Made by a program: the position numbers and the translations under genes. This document shows positions 18,601-24,870 of a stretch of 32,604 nucleotides of DNA, one piece after another. How positions within the stretch are numbered: the first letter of the stretch is position 1; each line of letters begins with the position of its first letter. Origin of the DNA: Caldifarciminota bacterium (lineage in GTDB: Bacteria > Hydrothermota > Hydrothermia > B15-G9); contig JALVZN010000074.1 of NCBI GenBank assembly GCA_027037615.1, forward strand, positions 1-32,604, written 5' to 3'. Below the pieces are notes generated by a model. The model did not search any database, was not told where the DNA came from, and saw only the letters and a program-made list of their open reading frames with translations.

Positions 18601-20303
18601 GCCACTACATGCATAAGCTGGTTTCTCACTATGCCATTGAAAACTTCTACTTTCTGTGTGTGTGAATTTAGAGGGCTTCCCGGACGGTAAACCTCAAAAC
18701 ACAGGTTATTTGTTTCCTTATGCTGAGCAAACAGTATGTTATCATTTGCAGCTCCGTTGCCCAGCTCGATGATTCTTCCCCAATATCTTGGTTCCTCGAA
18801 AATCACCCATGCGCTTACGGTTATGCCATGGCTGAAATCTTCAGGGAATTCATTCAATTCTATGTAGTCGTGTTCTCCGTCGAAATGGAAGGCGTTTCCG
18901 ACAGCACCGGGAACACAGGTCGGATTGCCATGAACAATCCCATCGTGTCCATTACCCGAATTATCCGCAGCCGTGCAGTCGTCAAAAGACCAGTAAGCCA
19001 CAAGTCCGGTCTGAAGAGGCTCGATTATGGTAACATTCCATAGTGAAAATGTGGAATCCCCCCTTGAATCAAAAGCAATCAATTTGACCACTTTAGTCCC
19101 GGTTCCGTGGAAATAAATCTCCAGAGTTATAGTGTCCTCGTCCCCGTGTAATTGCTGTGTCTGAATAAGTGAATCGTCGAGGAACCATTTTGCATAGCTT
19201 AATCCATTACTGCTCAACAAAATTGCAGAAAATCGTTGCTGCTGATTTTCTAACACTGTCAATTCATGAGATTTAGGTTCCAGAACGGCAATATAAGGTT
19301 CCGAATAACACACAACCACTTCTGGATCGGGACGTGAGTATTTCCTGACAATTATGTCATCAAAAAGCCAATCGCCATTATAAGGATTCGCCCAATTGTC
19401 CTTTTTTACCCCCAATATCACAAAGTTAAATGAATCATTTTGTGGAAAATCTAAGCTAACGCTTCTAATGGTATCATTACGACTTATTAACTCGATGGAA
19501 TCACCCCATGAGGAAATTTTAAATGACTGCCATTCACTAATGTTTAAATTATGGTAAAGGACGGTTTCACCGTTTAACTGCGTTCCTTTGAATAAACCCA
19601 CAGCGTTATTCACTCCGTTTGAGCATCCGTATCTTGCTCCAAATTTAGCCGGGGTGTAAGGCTCCCACCATCTAACCCAACTTTCAGTTGATTTAGAGAT
19701 AATTACGCCGCCATCTGTCCCCCCTTTATATCTAATTTTGTAGATAAGCTGAAGCGGTTTTCCCGTGGATTCTCTGAATGAAGCGATCGCTTTGGTCACT
19801 CTTAAGTTGTCATAGCTTAATACTTCCAGCGCAAAACTTTGTCTGGTGGAGTCGTAAACAACATATCCACTTCCGTTTCCAGAAGATTCTATTCTCCATT
19901 TTGCAGTGTCCAATTGGCCAGATTCAAAATCTTCAAAGAACTCAAAGACGACATAACCGTTCGATTCGCTCTGCAAGTTTGGATCGCCATAGGTCAAATT
20001 TAGAATCTTTATTCCATTCGCTGGAATGTGTGGAACTTTCACCCAGATTAAGCTCGTGTCTCCCGGAACCCACCTTTCGATCCAATAGGGCAAAGTATCC
20101 CCGTTCTCCGGATCGATTATCCTTACGTCTCTTCCATCGCTTGTAGCCTGTGAATAATCGAAACTATCGGGAAGTATAGTTATCAACACCTGATAATCTA
20201 ATAAATCGTCGGTGTTGGAGAGATTATTTATGACAACCATGTTGCTACCAGCCCATAAGTTCGAGATACCCACAAATATCAGGACTTTTATTAAATTTTT
20301 CAT
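12618..20303 (-). CDS. Giant exported multidomain protein (DUF2341-like, LamG-like, CARDB repeats, propeller-like repeats, Por/T9SS-like C-terminal domain)
   Basis: 2561 aa. Signal peptide; N-terminal ...LLDYQVLITILPDSFDYSQATSDGRDVRIID...; LamG-like LVAYWSFDDCTAADNSGNGHDG...GNAFHFDGEHDYIEL; repeated PDL...GDTV.V.V.V.N.G...ESNN (CARDB-like); C-terminal AIYDIAGRRIWQTTRNLEAGYHDVNLRAELRSGVYFIMVSTPFGKANTKVIISR. SD GAGGAGGTGAT. Confidence 0.88.
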   Translation of the reverse strand: MKNLIKVLIFVGISNLWAGSNMVVINNLSNTDDLLDYQVLITILPDSFDYSQATSDGRDVRIIDPENGDTLPYWIERWVPGDTSLIWVKVPHIPANGIKILNLTYGDPNLQSESNGYVVFEFFEDFESGQLDTAKWRIESSGNGSGYVVYDSTRQSFALEVLSYDNLRVTKAIASFRESTGKPLQLIYKIRYKGGTDGGVIISKSTESWVRWWEPYTPAKFGARYGCSNGVNNAVGLFKGTQLNGETVLYHNLNISEWQSFKISSWGDSIELISRNDTIRSVSLDFPQNDSFNFVILGVKKDNWANPYNGDWLFDDIIVRKYSRPDPEVVVCYSEPYIAVLEPKSHELTVLENQQQRFSAILLSSNGLSYAKWFLDDSLIQTQQLHGDEDTITLEIYFHGTGTKVVKLIAFDSRGDSTFSLWNVTIIEPLQTGLVAYWSFDDCTAADNSGNGHDGIVHGNPTCVPGAVGNAFHFDGEHDYIELNEFPEDFSHGITVSAWVIFEEPRYWGRIIELGNGAANDNILFAQHKETNNLCFEVYRPGSPLNSHTQKVEVFNGIVRNQLMHVVARGTPGDDGFLHVDIFINGERMPTFNVDGEPSDITNIPRPITRTNNYIALSSWSIDELFNGLLDEIRVYNRPLTDEEIQMLYRQVRYSSDLTPTDLVVEHQNDGLLITATVANHGDTARNIPVRFMVEDLTAGTGELLTIADSVIDELDPGQSTTVSTFWTPQFPSYTLYVSVDPDNIIPETNEENNIISETFRERGPIVQAVVAEYDGDPDEDIFGRYISGVELINRFTAQVTDPDSANDVARVMFIFEDDTLVDDDPSDGWSVEYDVGQLPHVVPLKVVAYDLSGTPSEPVTYTVNTAPMPHWLQVYMQDFGCDFYFDYDAGVYRTGEQYFPIDLNGDYFIPSDVLLLGRLETRIAAGALLNASVPLERGGDPIPFNPDFGGDIVILGNEIFSGNIYEILEELGREHYVVVTGYLDPWSLEFDQIEFHMNQPFEFDPFVLPEVHQDLNVLVHGIPVTVGVDFGGEVRPRIDDVGAFINSSFTFDSLFIDPAVEILVDLSAKVEVAFGVASVAMVAHPTADIESRLLYPPPGFHLSGAFVVPFELVGSLGWGWISGTLYQDTLGPWAFGTEGERILAERMPILLARLDSLNLPDILPNPYMATDDSGHAMVVWIHDNDPTPGRADPDVYYAVWDGTSWGTAQPIESGSNDRFELDPVVAFMPNGDAIAVWSANTAPGYVKDLNAIFRTQDIYYSVWNHTTGEWSDVQPLISDSLPDGLASVAVGPQGQVLVAWNKILSDSISDRRSWAVYYTYWDGTHWSEPAPIPGTDVDNGADCMVKVAYSPDGTAIAVWLYDGDGDFTTTFDTDLKYAIWDGHSWSSAEMLTSTAQEAEQNASVVFDSLGRAIVVWTAKDSTIDRLYFSMMDTTGDWSTPELIYETPQFAYQPIVQVTNQGIVMVFWRGYQGYDGDLFYTMKDLRSGSGWIQPRALTDDSLTDWLATMAIDANNNALYIWSKWNWSGSQPSMAEDGMYFADGLFFAGKGIKSDMSLGDLNMGAHPILPDLVVSSSSMTVSERFASPGDTVTVGAVVWNGGDVASDTVTVRFTYGHPDSGGMLIEPEFRIALGPDSAETLTVQWVVQEGINRIYVVVDPEDVENELSESNNIASIDCYAVADLAVDSADISFDNPNPLVGDTVIVTVAVHNIGPVASDSVLVAFYEGNPNDSASVLLDTVRLGSIAPDGYLEAETRLAATYGEHRIFVVIDPDDEQLEPDESNNMAFARLKVLPDLMVNEIDFDTTGFDTVGLIAVVANDGGVSAGAFTMAFYDGDPMLGGELIDSVVLDSMSAFSEDTVSIPWSPTPGQHEVFVVVDIDDSVMERNEFNNRLSASIFVHGRPDLTISPDEIEVSDDHPHSGDTITITAWVRNNGLANALAAFVRLYLVDGDTSLIDGVVLPVVEAGDSAEAQFDWIIPDDFTGTARLMVYADPNDSIPESDESNNSAMTRVFVNTPEIVALPEQFDVVVDSAVTVSETLIVQNTGSADLIFNIAVDYSEKSHLDALLDGAKPDTGWLYISIACDTVPENDSTMVEIAMSSAGLSFGYHLATLEIESNDSANPMVEVPVSFGLRPPAPELISPINSVFVTDSMPTFVWSIDSGFDGTFVLQIALDSAFTSNLIEISNISDTSYTLEQPLADTVYWWRVKAVTSDGLEGDFSEAGMFVVDAHAPSVPALVAPVGGIWLSDTALQLQWSSVTLNNKGKFYGRMAVSALGRKPGISHGSGAGVLSVGREFELGAKPTPVYYVVEILSGGSTVLIDTVDTNAMAVELSEGRYEWHVMAFDEAGNASEWSPIDSFGVDITPPSVDSMTVLSDTSWFFGPFDVDAWISDNLSGVGSAWLFWSVDGSPFDSVAMSLSGGVWSGEIPALGDSANYTVSYFVRAADNAEPANVTTSDTVGFTATLIEEARGQIPSEFELLGVAQNPVRGSVIGLKLAIPSTCDAKFAIYDIAGRRIWQTTRNLEAGYHDVNLRAELRSGVYFIMVSTPFGKANTKVIISR

Positions 20304-20318
20304 AAAATCATCACCTCC

Positions 20319-20786
20319 TCATTGATTTCCAAAGAGAAGATACCCAACGAGCGCAATTATTAACAGAACTCCAACAGCAGTGAGGATTTCTGTAAAATGG
20401 TATATGAAAATCCCCAACGCAATTATCCCCAGAACTACTTGAACAACAGCTGACCCTGATTCAGCAGCCATGCCAATAAGCAGAGCTATGAAAAAAGAAG
20501 CCGCTAAACCTTTCCAGAATTGGTCCCATGTGGATGTTGAAGTCGAATCTTTCGGATGTGATTCGTCGGAACTGCTGGAAGGAAGTTCTATGTCGTAATC
20601 AGGTTCGGGATAATAACTGCTCGGAGTGTAACTTTCACTGCCCGAATATGTTTCGGGTTCGGGATCATCAACCTGCACATAAATGTAACCTTTGCCGTGA
20701 CACTTAGGACACGGCCTCGGCCCTATGGAAGTCATAATATACCTCAACCCACCACATGTCGGACATTTCACCTTTTCATAAGCCAT
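20319..20786 (-). CDS. Membrane-anchored protein with DnaJ-type zinc-finger motifs
   Basis: Start reassigned from 20804 to ATG 20786 (SD GGAGGTGACATC): MAYEKVKCPTCGGLRYIMTSIGPRPCPKCHGKGYIYV, Ser/Pro/Glu-rich linker, then hydrophobic segments. Stop lies next to the SD of the giant gene. Confidence 0.8.
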   Translation of the reverse strand: MAYEKVKCPTCGGLRYIMTSIGPRPCPKCHGKGYIYVQVDDPEPETYSGSESYTPSSYYPEPDYDIELPSSSSDESHPKDSTSTSTWDQFWKGLAASFFIALLIGMAAESGSAVVQVVLGIIALGIFIYHFTEILTAVGVLLIIALVGYLLFGNQ

Positions 20787-20885
20787 GATGTCACCTCCAT
20801 ACATTTTGTGTTTTTTCGATACTGAGCATCAACCGCTTGCGTTTCTTAAACTTATGTTCTCAAAACCTTCCGTAATAAAACCAGA

Positions 20886-20901
20886 GGCAACAATCGTGCC
20901 A
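20886..20901 (-). promoter_or_regulatory. sigma-54 promoter (TGGCACGATTGTTGCC) of the zinc-finger/giant-protein operon
   Basis: Matches TGGCACG-N4-TTGC with GG-N10-GC spacing, about 100 nt upstream of ATG 20786. Confidence 0.85.
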
Positions 20902-20943
20902 TAAGGGAATGGCGCAATTTCGGGGGTTTTAGAAGCCCCTCGA

Positions 20944-20958
20944 GTCTCATTTTGATAC
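20944..20958. promoter_or_regulatory. Palindromic site A1 GTCTCATTTTGATAC
   Basis: One-mismatch version of GTCTCA-TTT-TGAGAC; centre 51 bp upstream of the -24 GG at 20899-20900. Confidence 0.7.
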
Positions 20959-21012
20959 CTCAATGTCGGCGGTGTCCGTCGATGATGCTGTGATACAAAG
21001 CTTTACCCTATG

Positions 21013-21027
21013 TCTCATTTTGATACT
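21013..21027. promoter_or_regulatory. Palindromic site A2 GTCTCATTTTGATAC
   Basis: Same motif, 69 bp from A1 and 20 bp from A3. Confidence 0.7.
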
Positions 21028-21032
21028 AAAAG

Positions 21033-21047
21033 TCTCACTTTGAGACC
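21033..21047. promoter_or_regulatory. Palindromic site A3 GTCTCACTTTGAGAC
   Basis: Perfect GTCTCA/TGAGAC arms. Confidence 0.75.
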
Positions 21048-21132
21048 AAGAAGGGGGTTTCATAACCGTAAAACCATCGATAAAACCCAGCTTATTGACA
21101 GATGCGATGGATACCTCCATTTTAGAGACCAA

Positions 21133-21180
21133 ATTCACCAAAATTGATACTAATTCGGTGAGTTTATTCACCAAAATTGA
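21133..21180. repeat. Direct repeat ATTCACCAAAATTGA, two copies 33 bp apart
   Basis: Identical 15-mers at 21133-21147 and 21166-21180, just upstream of the ATPase start. Confidence 0.85.
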
Positions 21181-21202
21181 CATCTTTCAGGGAGGACTTG
21201 AG

Positions 21203-22357
21203 ATGATCGTCGAAAGGACAATTTTGAAACGCATTGAGCAATACCTATTTAAGGGCAAAATAATCGCCATCTACGGGGCAAGGCAGGTCGGAAAGACAAC
21301 CCTTGTGAAAGAACTTATCAAAAAATTCCCCGACAACTCCATTTACCTGAATTGTGATGAACCGGATGTCAGGGTGCTCCTGAGCAACAAAACATCCACT
21401 GAATTGAGGCACATTGTTGGAGATAAAAGACTTGTGGTCATAGACGAGGCTCAAAGGGTGAGGGACATCGGGATCACCTTAAAATTGATGGTGGACAATT
21501 TCCCCGAAAAGCAGATAGTCGTAACAGGATCATCATCTTTCGAGCTAACGGGGAAAATAGCTGAACCTCTGACGGGAAGAAAAATCGATTTCATCCTTTT
21601 CCCTTTCTCTCTTGAGGAAATTTCTCAAATCTATTCCCTTTTAGAGATCAAACGGCTTCTCCCGTCGTTTCTGGTTTATGGGATGTATCCCGAAGTTGTT
21701 CTGAAACCTGAGCTTGCCCGTGAAATTTTGAGATCGATCGCTTACAGCTATGCCTTCAAAGACATCTTCCAGCTCTATCAGCTCAGGAATCCGGAGGTTT
21801 TAGAGAAACTCCTTCAGGCACTTGCGCTTCAGCTCGGCGCCGAAGTCTCCTACAACGAGCTTTCAAGTCTGGTAGGAGTTGATAAGAACACTGTTGCAAA
21901 TTACATCCGCATCCTCGAACGGGCGTTTATCACCTTCAAACTCCCTCCGTTCAGTCGGAACCTCCGAAACGAATTGAAAAAGCTGAGAAAAGTTTTCTTT
22001 TTCGATGTCGGCGTGAGGAATGCATATATAAACAACTTCAATCCGATAGACCTCAGGGACGATGTCGGTAAGCTGTGGGAGAACTTCGTGATACTGGAGC
22101 GAATGAAACTGCTGTTAAATCACGGCATTCATGCCAGTTTCTACTTCTGGAGGAGAAACCGGAAGGAGATCGACCTGATTGAGGAGAGAGAAGGCAAGCT
22201 CTACGCATACGAAATCAAATGGAGAAAAAGGAAAGCAAGGCTCCCCGTAGCCTTTCAGGAGGCCTATCCCAACTCACAGTTCTCCGTGATCACACGGGAA
22301 AACTTCCTTGAGTTTTTGCTGCCCGATGGGTTTAACAAAATCACAGAAAGCACCTGA
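21203..22357 (+). CDS. AAA_14/DUF4143 family ATPase
   Basis: Start reassigned from 21095 to ATG 21203 (SD GGGAGGA): MIVERTILKRIEQYLFKGKIIAIYGARQVGKTTLVKELI...LVVIDEAQRVRDIGITLKLMVDNFPEKQIVVTGSSSFEL... DUF4143-like C-terminus YFWRRNRKEIDLIEEREGKLYAYEIKW. Confidence 0.9.
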   Translation: MIVERTILKRIEQYLFKGKIIAIYGARQVGKTTLVKELIKKFPDNSIYLNCDEPDVRVLLSNKTSTELRHIVGDKRLVVIDEAQRVRDIGITLKLMVDNFPEKQIVVTGSSSFELTGKIAEPLTGRKIDFILFPFSLEEISQIYSLLEIKRLLPSFLVYGMYPEVVLKPELAREILRSIAYSYAFKDIFQLYQLRNPEVLEKLLQALALQLGAEVSYNELSSLVGVDKNTVANYIRILERAFITFKLPPFSRNLRNELKKLRKVFFFDVGVRNAYINNFNPIDLRDDVGKLWENFVILERMKLLLNHGIHASFYFWRRNRKEIDLIEEREGKLYAYEIKWRKRKARLPVAFQEAYPNSQFSVITRENFLEFLLPDGFNKITEST

Positions 22358-22474
22358 TAAGACGGTGTAGTTAGGGACGCAGGAATGACTGTTCAGGTCG
22401 TCCTCTGGCATTTGGTGGGTTTAGGGCGAGCGAGGGATATTGCTCCCCCACCCGCCGAGATGACTTAAACATCA

Positions 22475-24508
22475 CTAAAATTTAACGAATTTACCGGATA
22501 TCTTTCGCTTAGAAGTCGTTATGAGGTAGAGGTATTTGCCTGACGGGAGGACGGATATGTCCGCATCGTATTTGAGCACACCGTCACGATTTATGGAAAT
22601 CTCTTTGACCAACCGCCCAGCGACATCGTATATCGCCAGTTTCTCGACCCTTTCGTTCGGCAGGTTAAACCTGATCCTCAGCTTTTTGCCCGTGTAGTAA
22701 ACGAGGAGATTTTTGGAGAAAGGCTTCGTTTTTTGCTCAGTCTCCTTAATCCCCGGAGTCGGAAGCACATAACCAACATATGGTACTTCGTATATTCCCG
22801 GTGTGTTGGTTATAAAAGTCATGTTGCCAGATGTATCCATAGCTACTAAATTCTTATCTCCGTGCCATAGTTCATGACCTACAAAAATAACATCGTTTAA
22901 GCCAGGAACAACGGCTATTGTTGTAATTCCCTCAGTATCAGCAAGGGCTGTTATTTGATGCACATTATTGCCTTCTAAATCCATCCAATACGCATCCATC
23001 GGCGAATAGTAGCTGTAATGGTTACGAGCGAAATATATCCTCTGGGTGTCGCCGGATATTACAGGTGTCCAATCAATTACATTGTTGTTTGTTAATTGCT
23101 GGATGGTTGAGACATCCACGGTTCCATCGCGGTAGATCGCTTTGTAGATCTCATAGGTGGGTGACCAACATCCGTCTTGGGTATTGAACAACACGACCGA
23201 ATCATTCACAAAAGTCATCGCTTTAGTGTAAGTCGCTTCACCATCTCCATAAGCAGCTGGGTCAAGGACAAGATGGTTATCGGAACCGTCCATTTTTACG
23301 GCATAAAACTTCCTGATACAGCTATGCCATGGCTCAATATAGATTATATTTCCATCCGGATGCCAATATTCTGCCTGCCTTACCCCTCCATTATATGAAT
23401 TTGGCGTTGGAACCTCGAATTCTATTCCAAGATTCATGTCCAGAATCCACAGATGTCGATTTTCCTCAGGTGAAGACTTAGGCGCTTTTGAATAAGCAAA
23501 ATACCTTCCATCTGGAGATAACACACCAGCAAATTCATCCATATTGGGATCTGTCAAGAAGGGGATCAATGTATCATTGTCAACATCATAAACATACACA
23601 TCCACTGACTGATTGTTTTCGACATCCGCATAAAGAATAAATACTCCCCTTCTCGGCAGCTCGATCGGTTGGATCCTTGCTTCGCCGTTCAGGAAGTTGC
23701 GCAGGACGGTATAAGCCACCGGGCCGAGGTATCCCTCATTTTCCGACATCAATGCCACATCCGCCCACGGAAACGGGAGAACATATCCGTTGCCAACGAG
23801 ATACAGATAGATTTCAGCAGTGTAGATATTCCTCTCACCGTCACAAACGCCGGGATAGTTCACACATTGATCGCCCTGCCCCTGATAAGGCCATCCGTAA
23901 GTTGTTTTTAGCTCAACATATCTGACAGTATCGTAAGGCGCAACAACAGGCTCGAAGTTCACTCTCTGGGTAACGACAGGATGGTTGACCACGGTTATCA
24001 GACTTGGCCCGGGCTCCTTACGGTGCTGATAGCTGCTGTCGGGCTGCCATTCAGCGATGTGCCTGAAGATGGGATGCGGGTCAAGGGTGCTAACCAGATA
24101 CTTCGCCTCATAAGATGAAGGGGTGTAAGACCCAACAGTCGCATCCAAAAGCCCCATGTATTCGCCCACAAACAATCCATAATAGGAGATCATCAAATTG
24201 CCGCCCTGCTCCAGAAAATCCTGTAACGCATTGAGAACTGTCGAGTTGTTGAACTGTATAGGCTCTCTGTCCGTGTGAATCCATATCACATCGATATTAT
24301 CGAGGCTGTAACCCGAAATTATGTCGTTGACATCAAGCACGATAGCGGTATCTGTCGGCGGGTCATTGAGGATATGGCTTATGAAGAAGTAGGCAGCGTT
24401 TTCCTCCTCAGTCATGTTTGTTTTGTCAGGCACAAGCAAGGCGCCCTGATAGGCGCTTAACTGCGCTACCGCCATTATTATGAGACTCACAATTGCCAAC
24501 CTTCTCAT
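22475..24508 (-). CDS. Exported TolB/PD40-like propeller protein with Por/T9SS-like C-terminal domain
   Basis: 677 aa; signal peptide; DEFAGVLSPDGRYFAYSKAP, AEYWHPDGNIIYIEP, PVISGDTQRIYFARN; C-terminal KLAIYDVAGRLVKEISINRDGVLKYDADISVLPSGKYLYLITTSKRKISGKFVKF. Confidence 0.82.
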   Translation of the reverse strand: MRRLAIVSLIIMAVAQLSAYQGALLVPDKTNMTEEENAAYFFISHILNDPPTDTAIVLDVNDIISGYSLDNIDVIWIHTDREPIQFNNSTVLNALQDFLEQGGNLMISYYGLFVGEYMGLLDATVGSYTPSSYEAKYLVSTLDPHPIFRHIAEWQPDSSYQHRKEPGPSLITVVNHPVVTQRVNFEPVVAPYDTVRYVELKTTYGWPYQGQGDQCVNYPGVCDGERNIYTAEIYLYLVGNGYVLPFPWADVALMSENEGYLGPVAYTVLRNFLNGEARIQPIELPRRGVFILYADVENNQSVDVYVYDVDNDTLIPFLTDPNMDEFAGVLSPDGRYFAYSKAPKSSPEENRHLWILDMNLGIEFEVPTPNSYNGGVRQAEYWHPDGNIIYIEPWHSCIRKFYAVKMDGSDNHLVLDPAAYGDGEATYTKAMTFVNDSVVLFNTQDGCWSPTYEIYKAIYRDGTVDVSTIQQLTNNNVIDWTPVISGDTQRIYFARNHYSYYSPMDAYWMDLEGNNVHQITALADTEGITTIAVVPGLNDVIFVGHELWHGDKNLVAMDTSGNMTFITNTPGIYEVPYVGYVLPTPGIKETEQKTKPFSKNLLVYYTGKKLRIRFNLPNERVEKLAIYDVAGRLVKEISINRDGVLKYDADISVLPSGKYLYLITTSKRKISGKFVKF

Positions 24509-24639
24509 GACACCCTCCTATGTTTTTGATAAGCCTCTGTTTTCGAGTCATCAAAATTCGACCAGAGCCTCCAAACTCATCTTTAAACATGCACGGTTCT
24601 TAAACTTATGTTCTTAAAACTCACCGTAATAAAACCAAA

Positions 24640-24655
24640 GGCAATAATCGTGCCA
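24640..24655 (-). promoter_or_regulatory. sigma-54 promoter (TGGCACGATTATTGCC) of the 22475-24508 gene
   Basis: GG (24654-24653)-N10-GC (24642-24641); near-consensus. Confidence 0.88.
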
Positions 24656-24697
24656 GATAAAAACGACGGTATTTCGGGGTATTTTTGGGGCGATTCG

Positions 24698-24712
24698 TCT
24701 CATTTTGAGACC
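24698..24712. promoter_or_regulatory. Palindromic site B1 GTCTCATTTTGAGAC
   Basis: Perfect palindrome arms; centre 51 bp from the leftward -24 GG. Confidence 0.78.
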
Positions 24713-24764
24713 GAAGTGTTAGGTTACTATGAGATATTTATCTGACGCACAATCACTTAAGCCG

Positions 24765-24779
24765 TATCTCATTTTGAGA
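24765..24779. promoter_or_regulatory. Palindromic site B2 ATCTCATTTTGAGAC
   Basis: One-base variant, 20 bp from B3. Confidence 0.72.
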
Positions 24780-24784
24780 CCGAA

Positions 24785-24799
24785 AGTCTCACTTTGAGA
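24785..24799. promoter_or_regulatory. Palindromic site B3 GTCTCACTTTGAGAC
   Basis: Perfect arms; centre 51 bp from the rightward -24 GG at 24843-24844. Confidence 0.78.
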
Positions 24800-24841
24800 C
24801 CGAAATCGGAAGCAAAGTCGTTGAACCTCAGGATAACATAG

Positions 24842-24857
24842 TGGCATAAAAGTTGCC
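24842..24857 (+). promoter_or_regulatory. sigma-54 promoter (TGGCATAAAAGTTGCC) of the lipoprotein-kinase-EBP operon
   Basis: GG-N10-GC spacing; expected TSS about 3 nt before ATG 24871. Confidence 0.78.
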
Positions 24858-24870
24858 CTAAAATTTAAAT

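Larger units (their letters stand above)
20840..21047 (-). repeat. Regulatory cassette copy A (conserved leader, sigma-54 promoter, three palindromes)
   Basis: Same layout as 24594-24799. The 62 bp from TGGCACG through the leader differ at 7 positions between copies by hand alignment. Confidence 0.85.
24594..24799 (-). repeat. Regulatory cassette copy B (conserved leader, sigma-54 promoter, three palindromes)
   Basis: Same element order and spacing as 20840-21047. Confidence 0.85.

Noticed and set aside
20787-20804. ATG 20804 as start of the zinc-finger gene
   Set aside because: ATG 20786 has a well-placed GGAGGTGA SD; the first six codons overlap that SD.
20944-24799. Palindromes interpreted as CRISPR repeats or transposon ends
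   Set aside because: Only three short sites per locus with unequal spacing, no spacer units, no cas genes, no transposase; fixed distance to -24/-12 promoters fits regulatory sites better. A MITE-like origin is not fully excluded.
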